This document shows, in pieces, positions 35,328 through 43,772 of a stretch of DNA of 64,000 nucleotides. The stretch covers positions 1,569,193-1,633,192 of the forward strand of contig NZ_ALVU02000001.1 of the NCBI RefSeq assembly GCF_000332075.2, in the 5' to 3' direction. Made by a program: the position numbers and the translations under genes. Origin of the DNA: Synechocystis sp. PCC 7509. GTDB lineage: Bacteria > Cyanobacteriota > Cyanobacteriia > Cyanobacteriales > Chroococcidiopsidaceae. How positions within the stretch are numbered: position 1 is the first letter of the stretch; each line of letters opens with the position of its first letter. The notes beneath the pieces are model-generated. The model had not been told where the DNA came from and ran no database searches. It was given only the letters and a program-made list of their open reading frames with translations.

Positions 35328-36302
35328 TTATACTTTTGATTGATTAATCTTCTTCAAGTAGTGATAGCAGGCTCTAGCATAAATTTCTAGTTTTTCCAGT
35401 GGAGAGCTAGTAGACAAGTAATTTTTAACAACATCTTGGTATTTAGGATCGATGCCACCAATTGCCCAGTAAGAACTGATACCCATTCCTAACATTTTGT
35501 TGGCAAGTTTTGCTAAAACTGGAAACTTAGCTTTTACCCAATAACCTGTAAGAATAAAAGATTTAGCTGCTACCCATTGCTTATCATCTCTAAGCGTATA
35601 AGCGTTATTATTGTGTATTCGATGAAAAGTTAAGACTTTCCCCAAGAAACAACCGCAATCGAGAGCTACAGCTACATATTTAAGATAGCGATCGGCGGAA
35701 GTACCGTCAGATTCAAACATAGGTAAAATCTGCTGAAGGAGAGTTTTTTTAAAGCAAAGTGCAGAAGTAGCCGGCAATGGTGGAGGTAGTTTCCCTGCTT
35801 TCATAAGCGCTCTAAAGTCGCATTTTTGCGATGAGCGCTGAGTGCTAGTTTGGGGGAGCGGCTGAGTATTTTCATCTACCCACTGTTGATTGTGAAAACA
35901 CCAACCAATGTCTTTGTTCTCAGTAAAGACATTTACAACTTCAGCAATTTTTTCGGGCAGAAATACATCGTCTGAATCCAAAAAGCAAATAATTTCTCCC
36001 TGACTAGCGGCAAATCCAGCATTAAAAGTTGATGCCTGACCGCCATTTTTTTTCAATACAGGGATGATTTTATCGCCGTATTTAGTAATAATTTCCTGGG
36101 AATTATCGGTAGAGCCATCGTCTACAACAATAATCTCAATTCGCGGATAAGTTTGGTTTAAGGCGCTATCTATAGCTTGGCGAACAAAGCGATCGTAGTT
36201 GTAATTGTTAATTAAAATACTAACTAAAGGTTGCGTTTCAAGATTATCTATTTGATTAGCGATCGCGCTATCGTCCTTTGATAAAGTATCATGTTCGTCC
36301 AT
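35328..36302 (-). CDS. glycosyltransferase family 2
   Basis: 324 residues from the ATG preceded by GGAG at ten bases; an upstream ATG (36335) inside the previous gene is possible. The GT-A fold is plain: PLVSILINNYNYDRFVRQAI, VVDDGSTDNSQEI, and the metal-binding FLDSDDVFLP with the DxD motif. About 70 residues beyond the fold have no recognised domain. The start lies inside the end of the interrupted GT4 gene (14-bp overlap). Confidence 0.88.
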   Translation of the reverse strand: MDEHDTLSKDDSAIANQIDNLETQPLVSILINNYNYDRFVRQAIDSALNQTYPRIEIIVVDDGSTDNSQEIITKYGDKIIPVLKKNGGQASTFNAGFAASQGEIICFLDSDDVFLPEKIAEVVNVFTENKDIGWCFHNQQWVDENTQPLPQTSTQRSSQKCDFRALMKAGKLPPPLPATSALCFKKTLLQQILPMFESDGTSADRYLKYVAVALDCGCFLGKVLTFHRIHNNNAYTLRDDKQWVAAKSFILTGYWVKAKFPVLAKLANKMLGMGISSYWAIGGIDPKYQDVVKNYLSTSSPLEKLEIYARACYHYLKKINQSKV

Positions 36303-37452
36303 TGCCCGCCTTCTCCATAACTTCGCCATAGACATGAACCATAGACTGTGTCACTTTAGACCAGGTAAAACGGTTTTCGATCAGTTGTCTTGCCGAGTTG
36401 CTCATAGATGTGTAATTTTCTGGCGTAGTATCAACCAGTAATTTTATTCCTTGAGCAATCTGTTCGGGGTTTCCCAGAACTACAATACCAGCTTTGTCTT
36501 GCTGCACTACGTCCCCTAGATTAGTTTCTGGTGTAATTAAGGCTGGACATCCTACAGATAAAGCTTCCAAAATTGCAAAAGGCATCCCCTCCTAACGAGA
36601 GGTCTGCACAAAAGCATAAGCACTTTTTAACAGTATCCACTTATCCTCGCCAAAAACTGGCCCTGGAAAAGATACGCGATCGCTCATTCCCAAAGAACTA
36701 ACAAGTTTATTTAATAAATCTTTGTCGCCTCGATAGTCTGGGCCAGCTAAAATTAAATGAGTTTCTCGATCTCCTGTATTTTTGATAAACAGGCTATAGC
36801 CTTGGAGCAATCGATCCAATCCCTTATGATCCATTGCCAAACGTCCCAAAAATAGCAAGTTTTTCTTCTGGGGAATATCTACGCTGCTAGACAAATTCTT
36901 CAACGGGTTTATAGCATTGGGAATGGTTTTTACCATTACATTATCAAAAAGTTTTTCTAATTGTTCGCTTTCCGATTGGCTCACGGCATGAATTAATGAG
37001 GCTTTGCGGATGTATGCCTGTTCTTGAAGTTGAAGCCAAGCGGCTTTAAACCATCGGTTGCGGAGATTTTTTCCTTGCAACACTCTTGAGCTATATCCGC
37101 CGTGCGGCGTTACTATATAAGGCCGTCGTAAAATTGCCGCTAATTCTATGTTGTGCGGCATAAAAACTGAGTGTAAGTGCATTAGGTCTATTACCTGTTG
37201 CCGTTGTTGGACAAAATTTCTGGCGGCGGGAGTAAGTTTCAATAGAAAGTTCCAGGGGCGACGGTAAGCTGGAATATCAAAGATTTGCATTGAATCTACA
37301 CTACGTTCTCGAACTGTGTCTACTTTGGTGGTAAAGTGCCATGCTTCAACCTCTACGCCGTATTGTGGCAACCAAGACATTAATCCTGCCACTGTTTTAT
37401 CTACACCTATAGAACTTTCCGTTATATAGTTACCGACATGAACTACCCGCAT
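36289..37452 (-). pseudogene. glycosyltransferase family 4, interrupted by an amber codon
   Basis: One frame of 388 codons with a TAG at 36592-36594. Upstream it codes a GT4 acceptor domain and half the donor domain (start MRVVHVGNYITESSIG with a GGAGG site; NLLFLGRLAMDHKGLDRLLQ). Downstream it continues directly as EGMPFAILEALSVGCPALIT, the donor E-x7-E motif. The family reads SRWEGMP here, so TGG to TAG is the likely change. The stop codon creates AGGAGG two bases before an in-frame ATG (36585), so the 98-residue C-terminal piece might be made separately. Without that, the enzyme lacks its donor site. Confidence 0.85.
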
Positions 37453-37930
37453 CTTCACCTCCAAATAAACCTTTTTTCTTGAAACCAATTATTAAAAATG
37501 CTTTGTTGTAATACTGAACTGCAAATTATCAAAGGGCAATTTATTTAAAATACAATTTTTATTTAATATGAAGTTTTTTAAATAATTAATCTCAAAATTT
37601 TAGAGCGCATAAAGTTTTATATTTCTCAAACCTTAACTGTAGTTAATTTTTTCAAGTTCTAGATGCATAGGAACTCTAACGGCTTTTATGAGCTATAGTT
37701 GCTTAACTAAATTGATTAACTACTGGCTTTATATTTTCTTTTGAATCATTATCCCCCACAATTATTTCATAAAGGTTCTGCGATTAAGTTTGCTTTTGGA
37801 ACATTTTTAAACAATTTTCTAAGCGTTTAGAGTCATTGAAAACTGGAATTATTACAGTTACAAAGGGATTGGCTAGTTTAACCATAGCTAGGTTAAATAA
37901 CTTAATTTACAATGATGAATTGTTAAGAGA
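37453..37930. other. region holding a GT2 remnant
   Basis: 478 bp with no intact gene. The right part contains the decayed start of a family 2 glycosyltransferase gene, listed separately (37655-37885). The left part is AT-rich and shows nothing recognisable. Confidence 0.6.
37655..37885 (-). pseudogene. decayed N-terminus of a glycosyltransferase family 2 gene
   Basis: Read without any shift from ATG 37885, the - strand gives MVKLANPFVTVIIPVFNDSK, then RLENCLKMFQKQT, a TAA, QNLYEIIVGDNDSKENIKP, VVNQFS, another TAA, ATIAHKSR, a TAG and SSYASR. This is the beginning of a GT-A fold protein (VIIPVFND, the QKQTYP-QNLYEIIVVDN strand, then SSYASRN), with three stops in frame. The rest of the gene, including DxD, is missing. 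Too short and broken to be listed as a gene by length alone. Confidence 0.8.
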
Positions 37931-39040
37931 TTATTGTTGATATACTTGCAGGGTTTTATTTGCAACATAATTCCAACTCCATTGTTCAACTATTTGCCTA
38001 TTATGTTCACCCATATTTAGCACTTCACTTTGGCGTTGGATTGCGCAATCCATTGCTTGCAATAAACCATCGGCAATATCTGGATTGTAAAAAAATGCTC
38101 CTGACTCATCTAATACCTCTGTGAAACAGGACATACGCGGCGCAATACAAGCTCTACCAAAAGACATGGCTAGAAGTACCGCACCAGATGTCAAAATGTC
38201 TAAATACGGAAACTCAACCACATCACAAGCATTCATATATACTTGGATTTGTTTGTCAGGTACAAAGCCAGATATCAATTGAATATTGTCCTCCCCTGCT
38301 ATTTTCTGCTTAAGCAGATTTTCTAATTCTTTAGTCTCTATTTTGCCAGCAATTACGAGTTGCGCCTCTTTATTATTCAACTGCTTGAAGGCATCAATCA
38401 TTTCTACAACTCCCTTATAGCCCTCAATCCGACCTAAGAATAAAAACATTAAGCTCGAAGATGGAATACTTAAAGCTCTTCGCGCTTCAATACGATCAAT
38501 TTTATTTTCATAATAGTCTATATAATTGCCGTGTGGAATTACAAATATTTTGTCTTCATTTTTCAACCCTAATGTTGTAATAACCTCGCGCTTTGCCACT
38601 TCGTAGTGAGTAATGATTTTATGAGTAAGCATCATAAAAAGTGTAGTTCCGAACCGATCTATTTTTAAGTATTGGCTGCTGTGACTTTTAAGGTCGTGTA
38701 CTGTCCAAATAATCTTTGTGCCTATCAACCGCAAAGCAAACACTTGGCCAAGGAATACAACTAACTTGACTAGGGACTTAAGTCTACTTGAAGTCAAGAA
38801 AAATGAATGTAGTGAGTGAAAGTGTACAAAATTCGGTTTTTTATGCTTGAGTAATCTTGGCAAAAAAATAGTGGGGCAATTAAGCTCTTCTATCTCGACT
38901 CCCATTTTTGCTAAATGTTCAACCAACAATTTTTGATATGGATTAAATTTCCACCGAGACAGCAGAACTAATTTTGGCTTGTTAGTTTTGGACTGATTTT
39001 GTGCTAATTGTTTAATCGGGTTTACTTCCAGCTTATCCAT
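37931..39040 (-). CDS. glycosyltransferase family 4
   Basis: 369 residues with a good ribosome site (TAGGAGATC) before the ATG. GT-B fold: the first domain has KIIWTVHDLKSH; the second has LMFLFLGRIEGYKGVVEMID and ends in EFPYLDILTSGAVLLAMSFG, where the usual E-x7-E region is modified to D-x-LTSGA, as in a subgroup of cyanobacterial GT4 proteins. Sugar unknown. It is 41 bp downstream of the next GT gene. Confidence 0.85.
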   Translation of the reverse strand: MDKLEVNPIKQLAQNQSKTNKPKLVLLSRWKFNPYQKLLVEHLAKMGVEIEELNCPTIFLPRLLKHKKPNFVHFHSLHSFFLTSSRLKSLVKLVVFLGQVFALRLIGTKIIWTVHDLKSHSSQYLKIDRFGTTLFMMLTHKIITHYEVAKREVITTLGLKNEDKIFVIPHGNYIDYYENKIDRIEARRALSIPSSSLMFLFLGRIEGYKGVVEMIDAFKQLNNKEAQLVIAGKIETKELENLLKQKIAGEDNIQLISGFVPDKQIQVYMNACDVVEFPYLDILTSGAVLLAMSFGRACIAPRMSCFTEVLDESGAFFYNPDIADGLLQAMDCAIQRQSEVLNMGEHNRQIVEQWSWNYVANKTLQVYQQ

Positions 39041-39081
39041 GTTGATCTCCTACTAATTTATTGCAGCTAGACTGCTTTTAA

Positions 39082-40284
39082 TTATCTGTCCAGACGCGCC
39101 AAAAGAGAATTTAGCTGTAAATTGAGATTTTTTCTGTAACTGAGAAAACACGCTTTGGATGCTTCTTGATAACTCTCTAGAGAAGTTTGATTAACGTAAA
39201 GATTATCTAGATGATTTATTAGTTCCTTGAGGTTGGGGAAATTATGAAATTTGTATGTGCTACCTGTACCAACAGAGCCGATCTCCGTTGAAAGTAAGGG
39301 AACACCATAGGAAAAAGCCTCTAGCGTTTTTATTTTAATTCCAGTTCCTACAATCATGGGATTTATATATAAATCTGCAAGATTGTAAAAATGCTCTAAA
39401 TAATCTATTTGTCCTAAAATAACTACGTTAGGTAACGAACAAGAAATTTTTCCAGAAACGCTTCCAGCAATATATATTTTTATTGAGCTTAAGTTTTTTG
39501 TCTCAACGATTAAATCTAAAAATGATTGAACTGAGCGAACATTGATAGGATTAGAACTTGCAATTATGCCGACAGAAGTTAGAGAGTTATATTGCTTATA
39601 AATAAACTTTTCTTCTTCTAAATGAGTTAATTCAATAACTTCTGAAGTAGTGCGTTCTTCAAAGTATTTTTTTTCTTCTTCTTGTATAGCTATAACCAAG
39701 TTTGATCTGTTAAGTCCCTTTATTTCTTCTTTGGGTGAGGTGGTGAAAAATCTTGAATTAATTGTATTTTTGAACATATAAAGATTTCTATTGGCAAACA
39801 CATCATGAGTATCTATAACTTTGAATATATTGGCGGGTAAAAATTCAAGTAGCTTGCTTAAAAAAACATACTCTACAAAAACTGTTGAGATAGCAAAATT
39901 TTTGCACTTCCAATTTACAAAATTAATCAAAGCATCACTGCACCAGTCATCAATTTTGTACTGTATGGGAAGATAAATACCTTTTGAGGCAATAGCAGAA
40001 TAACGGGGAGAATTGAGAAGTTTTGTTCTTAAATTCCCAAAACCTTTATGGCGATCGCTACTAGGGAGAAGGAAATCAAAATAATCCCATTCTGCGCTCA
40101 TAGCGTCGTAGGTTGACTCGTCGCAAGTATAGCCATTGCCATGGACATCGTACAATAAATAATGAATTTTAAAAGATTTTGTTTGAAGAAACTTAAAAAG
40201 ACTGTAAATTCGTTTTTTATTACCTGCATCCTGCGGATGGGATGGAACTGGACTAACTACAAGTAAGTCTTTGGAATGAGGCAT
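39082..40284 (-). CDS. glycosyltransferase family 4
   Basis: 400 residues. The N-terminal LLVVSPVPSHPQDAGNKKRI is the glycine/arginine acceptor loop of a GT4 group that often opens so. The donor domain contains MIVGTGIKIKTLEAFSYGVP, with a glycine/lysine version of the E-x7-E motif. It is very AT-rich compared with its neighbours, as many capsule genes are, which may reflect transfer. It lies 22 bp after the truncated pyruvyl-transferase-like gene. Confidence 0.82.
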   Translation of the reverse strand: MPHSKDLLVVSPVPSHPQDAGNKKRIYSLFKFLQTKSFKIHYLLYDVHGNGYTCDESTYDAMSAEWDYFDFLLPSSDRHKGFGNLRTKLLNSPRYSAIASKGIYLPIQYKIDDWCSDALINFVNWKCKNFAISTVFVEYVFLSKLLEFLPANIFKVIDTHDVFANRNLYMFKNTINSRFFTTSPKEEIKGLNRSNLVIAIQEEEKKYFEERTTSEVIELTHLEEEKFIYKQYNSLTSVGIIASSNPINVRSVQSFLDLIVETKNLSSIKIYIAGSVSGKISCSLPNVVILGQIDYLEHFYNLADLYINPMIVGTGIKIKTLEAFSYGVPLLSTEIGSVGTGSTYKFHNFPNLKELINHLDNLYVNQTSLESYQEASKACFLSYRKNLNLQLNSLLARLDR

Positions 40285-40306
40285 TTCAATAATATTTACT
40301 AAAGTT

Positions 40307-40963
40307 TTAAAAATTCAAATCTGATAAAGCTTGGACTTTTGCCAAATTGGTTTGAACTATTTGACGGATATCATCACTTTTGGAAATTATATCTGTTAGA
40401 AAACTAGCTAGAGTGCCGGTTTGAAAGGCTTTTTCTGGAGCAATAGTCATTCCTTGCAGACTAAAGTGATTAAAAAAAAACTCAAATTTACCTTGATAAG
40501 TAACGCCAGCTACAGGTACTCCTTGACCTAAACAAGCGATCGCTAAGGGCATCCTACCAGTAAAAACCAAGTCTAAATCGGCACCTATAGATTTGATTTC
40601 GGCGGCGTTACAAAGAGTTGGAACTTTAGTAGAGCAGCAATCCTTCCAGGAGTTACAAAGGAAATAACCCCCTAAATTAATCGTGTCTGTAACCAGATCC
40701 AGGTTTTCCCAGCAAGCACTAGATTTTAAATTGACTATCCCTAGGCGCTTAATACCTTGGTCAGCAAGATGTTTCATGCTTTCTAGTAGCATAACTTTAT
40801 CTCCTAGACTGCTAGGAGCGGTAGGTGGCAAAAATAGTGCTGATACGGGATGATTGCTGGCTGCGATCTGCTTGAAAACTCTTAATGTATGAGCGTAAGC
40901 ATTTAGCAATTGAGATAAGATTTGTTCTTTGACACTTGATTTTTGCATTAACCCAAATCTCAA
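40307..40963 (-). CDS. shortened polysaccharide pyruvyl-transferase-like protein
   Basis: 218 residues where about 300-400 are usual. The start of the fold is present (LPPTAPSSLGDKVMLLESMK) and so is its end (DLDLVFTGRMPLAIACLGQG, then VPVAGVTYQGKFE). The middle part between LGGYFLCNSWKDCC and EIKSIGADLD is too short, so an internal deletion is likely. The conserved histidine of the GRMH motif is proline here. It may be inactive. Family enzymes add pyruvate ketals to sugars or do related transfers in exopolysaccharides. Confidence 0.65.
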   Translation of the reverse strand: MRFGLMQKSSVKEQILSQLLNAYAHTLRVFKQIAASNHPVSALFLPPTAPSSLGDKVMLLESMKHLADQGIKRLGIVNLKSSACWENLDLVTDTINLGGYFLCNSWKDCCSTKVPTLCNAAEIKSIGADLDLVFTGRMPLAIACLGQGVPVAGVTYQGKFEFFFNHFSLQGMTIAPEKAFQTGTLASFLTDIISKSDDIRQIVQTNLAKVQALSDLNF

Positions 40964-41053
40964 CTATTTTTACAGGCATCTGGCTATTAAGGAATCTAAG
41001 GCTCTAAGCATCAGACGGCGATCGCGCTCTATTTGCTTTCACTGGGTATAGGT

Positions 41054-42904
41054 TTAACTTACTTTTCCTACTTCATACTGCATTTGGTGGTACTTCCACA
41101 GCTTGCCACGCTGTTCTAGTAGCTCTTGATACGTCCCCTGTTCTACAATCTGACCTTGTTCTAGCACTACTACTTTATCGGCGCGAATAATTGTAGACAG
41201 TCTATGGGCGATCGCAATTACAGTTCGACCTACCGCCAGCTTTTCTAAAGATGCTTGAATCAATCGTTCGGAAACAGAATCTAGCGCACTGGTGGCTTCA
41301 TCCAAAATGAGAATGTCTGGATTGCGCAGCAAAGCGCGGGCGATCGCAATGCGCTGACGCTGACCTCCAGATAACCGAACTCCCCGATCTCCTAGTTGGG
41401 TGTCAAAACCATCAGGCATCTCTGAAATAAATTCTAGGGCGTTAGCTAACTGCGCTGCTTCTATAATTGCCTTTTCATCCGCCTCCTCCGAACCGTAAGC
41501 AATATTATTTTTAACAGAATCGTTGAAAATAAATGTATCTTGACTAACAATCGCTAGTTTTTGACATAGAGATTTGATGTTTAACTTGCATAGATCGACT
41601 CCATCAATCAGAATTTCACCTTTTACAGGATCGTAAAATCGTGGAATCAAGTCTACTAAAGTTGATTTTCCAGCCCCAGAGGCTCCCACTAAAGCGGTCA
41701 TTTCTCCTTGCTTGATAGTGAGGTTAATATTTCTTAGAATCATGTTTTCCATGTCATAACCAAAATCTACCCCCACAAAATCGATAGTTTTTTTCAACCT
41801 ATTAAACTCAACGTTACCGTTGTGCAAATAGATTTTGTCATCTGTCCTAAGAAGGTTTTGAATATTTTCTAAAGAGCCTTGAAAACTATTAAGTCTTGCC
41901 CAAGATCCATTTAATTGCGACACCAACGGGCCTAAGCGTAGCAGCACAAACAAAAATGTTAACAAAGAAGCTATTTGCAGCCTCCCATTTTCCCCAGTAA
42001 TTGTTACCGCTAGTACAACTATGACCAACAAAATTGTGGCAGCTACTCCCTCGGTGATAGGCTGAACCATTGAACCTGCGGCGGCTGCTTTAATATTTGC
42101 CTTCTCGACCTGTTCGCAAGCTTGATAAAATTTTCTTTGCTCAAAATCTTGAGTTGCAAAGGCTTTAACTGTGCGAATGCCAGTAATAAATTCCATTGAC
42201 ACCGAACTAAAATGACTGCCAGCTTTGGATATTTCAAAGCTAACTTCCCGCACCCATTTCACCAAAGTAGAAAGGCTTGCTGCTAGTAGACTAAATAACA
42301 GTACCGATATAATAGTTAGCTGCCAAGATATCCAAAACATTGCAACTACGTACACAAATAATGTTAGACCCTTGGCAATAAAAGCCGCCGCTACGTTACA
42401 AGCTGTTTTTATTTGGTTGATTTCGTTATTAATGCTATGAAACAGTTCCCCGGAACGTTTTTTGGCAAAATAGCTTAAACTTAGTTTTTGCAACTGATTG
42501 AATAAGCTTTTCCGCAAACGATCTCCCAAGTACAGTTCCGATAGTTTGATGTATAAGTTTCCTAAATATACAAAGCCAGAACGCAACCAAACTGCTATAA
42601 ACACAAGCAAGCCTAGGCGGTAAAGCCGACTTGTAAAAGAGGCATTTGTTCCCAAAACCCAAATATCAAACCAACTAATCCCTGTCTGTAGAGGTGGGAT
42701 GTCAGGATTGGTAAAACTTCTCAAGAAAACTGAGATTAATCCAATGGTAAAACCTTCAAAAATTGCTGACAACAATGAAAATACTAAAGCTAGGACAGCA
42801 ATTTTACGAAAGTACTTAAACTCTCGTAAAATCAGATGGTTATCTCGCCAAAAACTCGTAGCCTTCATTAGTTGGGATAGCCAAATGGGGAGTTTGAGAC
42901 TCAT
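41054..42904 (-). CDS. HepA/MsbA-like ABC exporter, fused permease and ATPase
   Basis: 616 residues: six membrane helices in the first ~330 residues, then an ATPase domain with Walker A GASGAGKSTL, signature LSGGQRQRIAIARAL and Walker B ILILDEATSALD. The N-terminus (WLSQLMKATSFW, LILREFKYFRKI) is close to what I recall of HepA, the exporter needed for heterocyst envelope polysaccharide in Anabaena; that likeness is from memory. As a homodimer it would export or flip a polysaccharide or glycolipid. It heads the long - strand glycosyltransferase run. Confidence 0.87.
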   Translation of the reverse strand: MSLKLPIWLSQLMKATSFWRDNHLILREFKYFRKIAVLALVFSLLSAIFEGFTIGLISVFLRSFTNPDIPPLQTGISWFDIWVLGTNASFTSRLYRLGLLVFIAVWLRSGFVYLGNLYIKLSELYLGDRLRKSLFNQLQKLSLSYFAKKRSGELFHSINNEINQIKTACNVAAAFIAKGLTLFVYVVAMFWISWQLTIISVLLFSLLAASLSTLVKWVREVSFEISKAGSHFSSVSMEFITGIRTVKAFATQDFEQRKFYQACEQVEKANIKAAAAGSMVQPITEGVAATILLVIVVLAVTITGENGRLQIASLLTFLFVLLRLGPLVSQLNGSWARLNSFQGSLENIQNLLRTDDKIYLHNGNVEFNRLKKTIDFVGVDFGYDMENMILRNINLTIKQGEMTALVGASGAGKSTLVDLIPRFYDPVKGEILIDGVDLCKLNIKSLCQKLAIVSQDTFIFNDSVKNNIAYGSEEADEKAIIEAAQLANALEFISEMPDGFDTQLGDRGVRLSGGQRQRIAIARALLRNPDILILDEATSALDSVSERLIQASLEKLAVGRTVIAIAHRLSTIIRADKVVVLEQGQIVEQGTYQELLEQRGKLWKYHQMQYEVGKVS

Positions 42905-43772
42905 GAGTGTTTTCCAGCAACAGTTGTAAATTAGTCAGAGCTAAATATGAAACAGCTTTGACTAGCGGCAATTGCTGTTCATTTTAGCAGTATCTATTTT
43001 TTTACTTAGCTAGTTTAGATAAGAAATCTGATTTATTTTCATTAACAAAAACTCACCTCAAAGTTATCTAAACTATCTAAAGCCAGCCATCATCTACAAA
43101 GCGCGATCGCTCTATATTTCACATAGCCCTCATCAATTTTACTGAACAGAAGTTTGTAGCTTTTAGTCAAAAGCCTATCTTAGCTACTCCAAAATGTCTA
43201 GTCTTTTAAATTTATTTGTCTATCTCGTTACAATTAGGTAAAACATAACGAAATATGGTATAAGCATAAGCCTTTGCTTATTTCAGACGATGCCACTGCT
43301 AACCAATTGTTGAAAATACTCTTTTGCTCAATGCCCGCAATTAATAGTATTACCTGGGAAGCGATCGCTACGAAAATATTGCACTACTGTAGTATCAAAA
43401 TATACTATTAGCGACTAATAATCTAGCTAGTGTCAGTAAAAACTCTAAGTTCGCAAAAAATTACGGTGAAAAGTTCAGTAGTGTAAAACATTAAAAGTCG
43501 TAATTCTACTGACGATAGTATTAGTGATTAATGGTTAAAATCAATGAAGCAAAATAGTTATTAAGTTTTTTCTTGCTTCAAAATTGCGCCGCTAATCTTT
43601 ATTTAGCTGGTAGCTTTTCAAGAATTTGGACAACGACATATTTTTGTTTGAGCCTTGTTGCAATTAAGCAAATAAGGTTCGCAAATTCCTGTGGAAGCTT
43701 AACAGCAACCAGACAATTTTCTGTTGCTCAAATTTTGCCTATCTTACTTTTAGTGTACTACCAAAAAATATA
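42905..43772. other. intergenic region between the divergent ABC exporter and beta-helix genes
   Basis: 868 bp, AT-rich, with two HIP1 octamers. It must hold the promoters of both divergent genes. Translated frames here are short and show no known family. I see no repeat, RNA gene or terminator. Confidence 0.55.
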
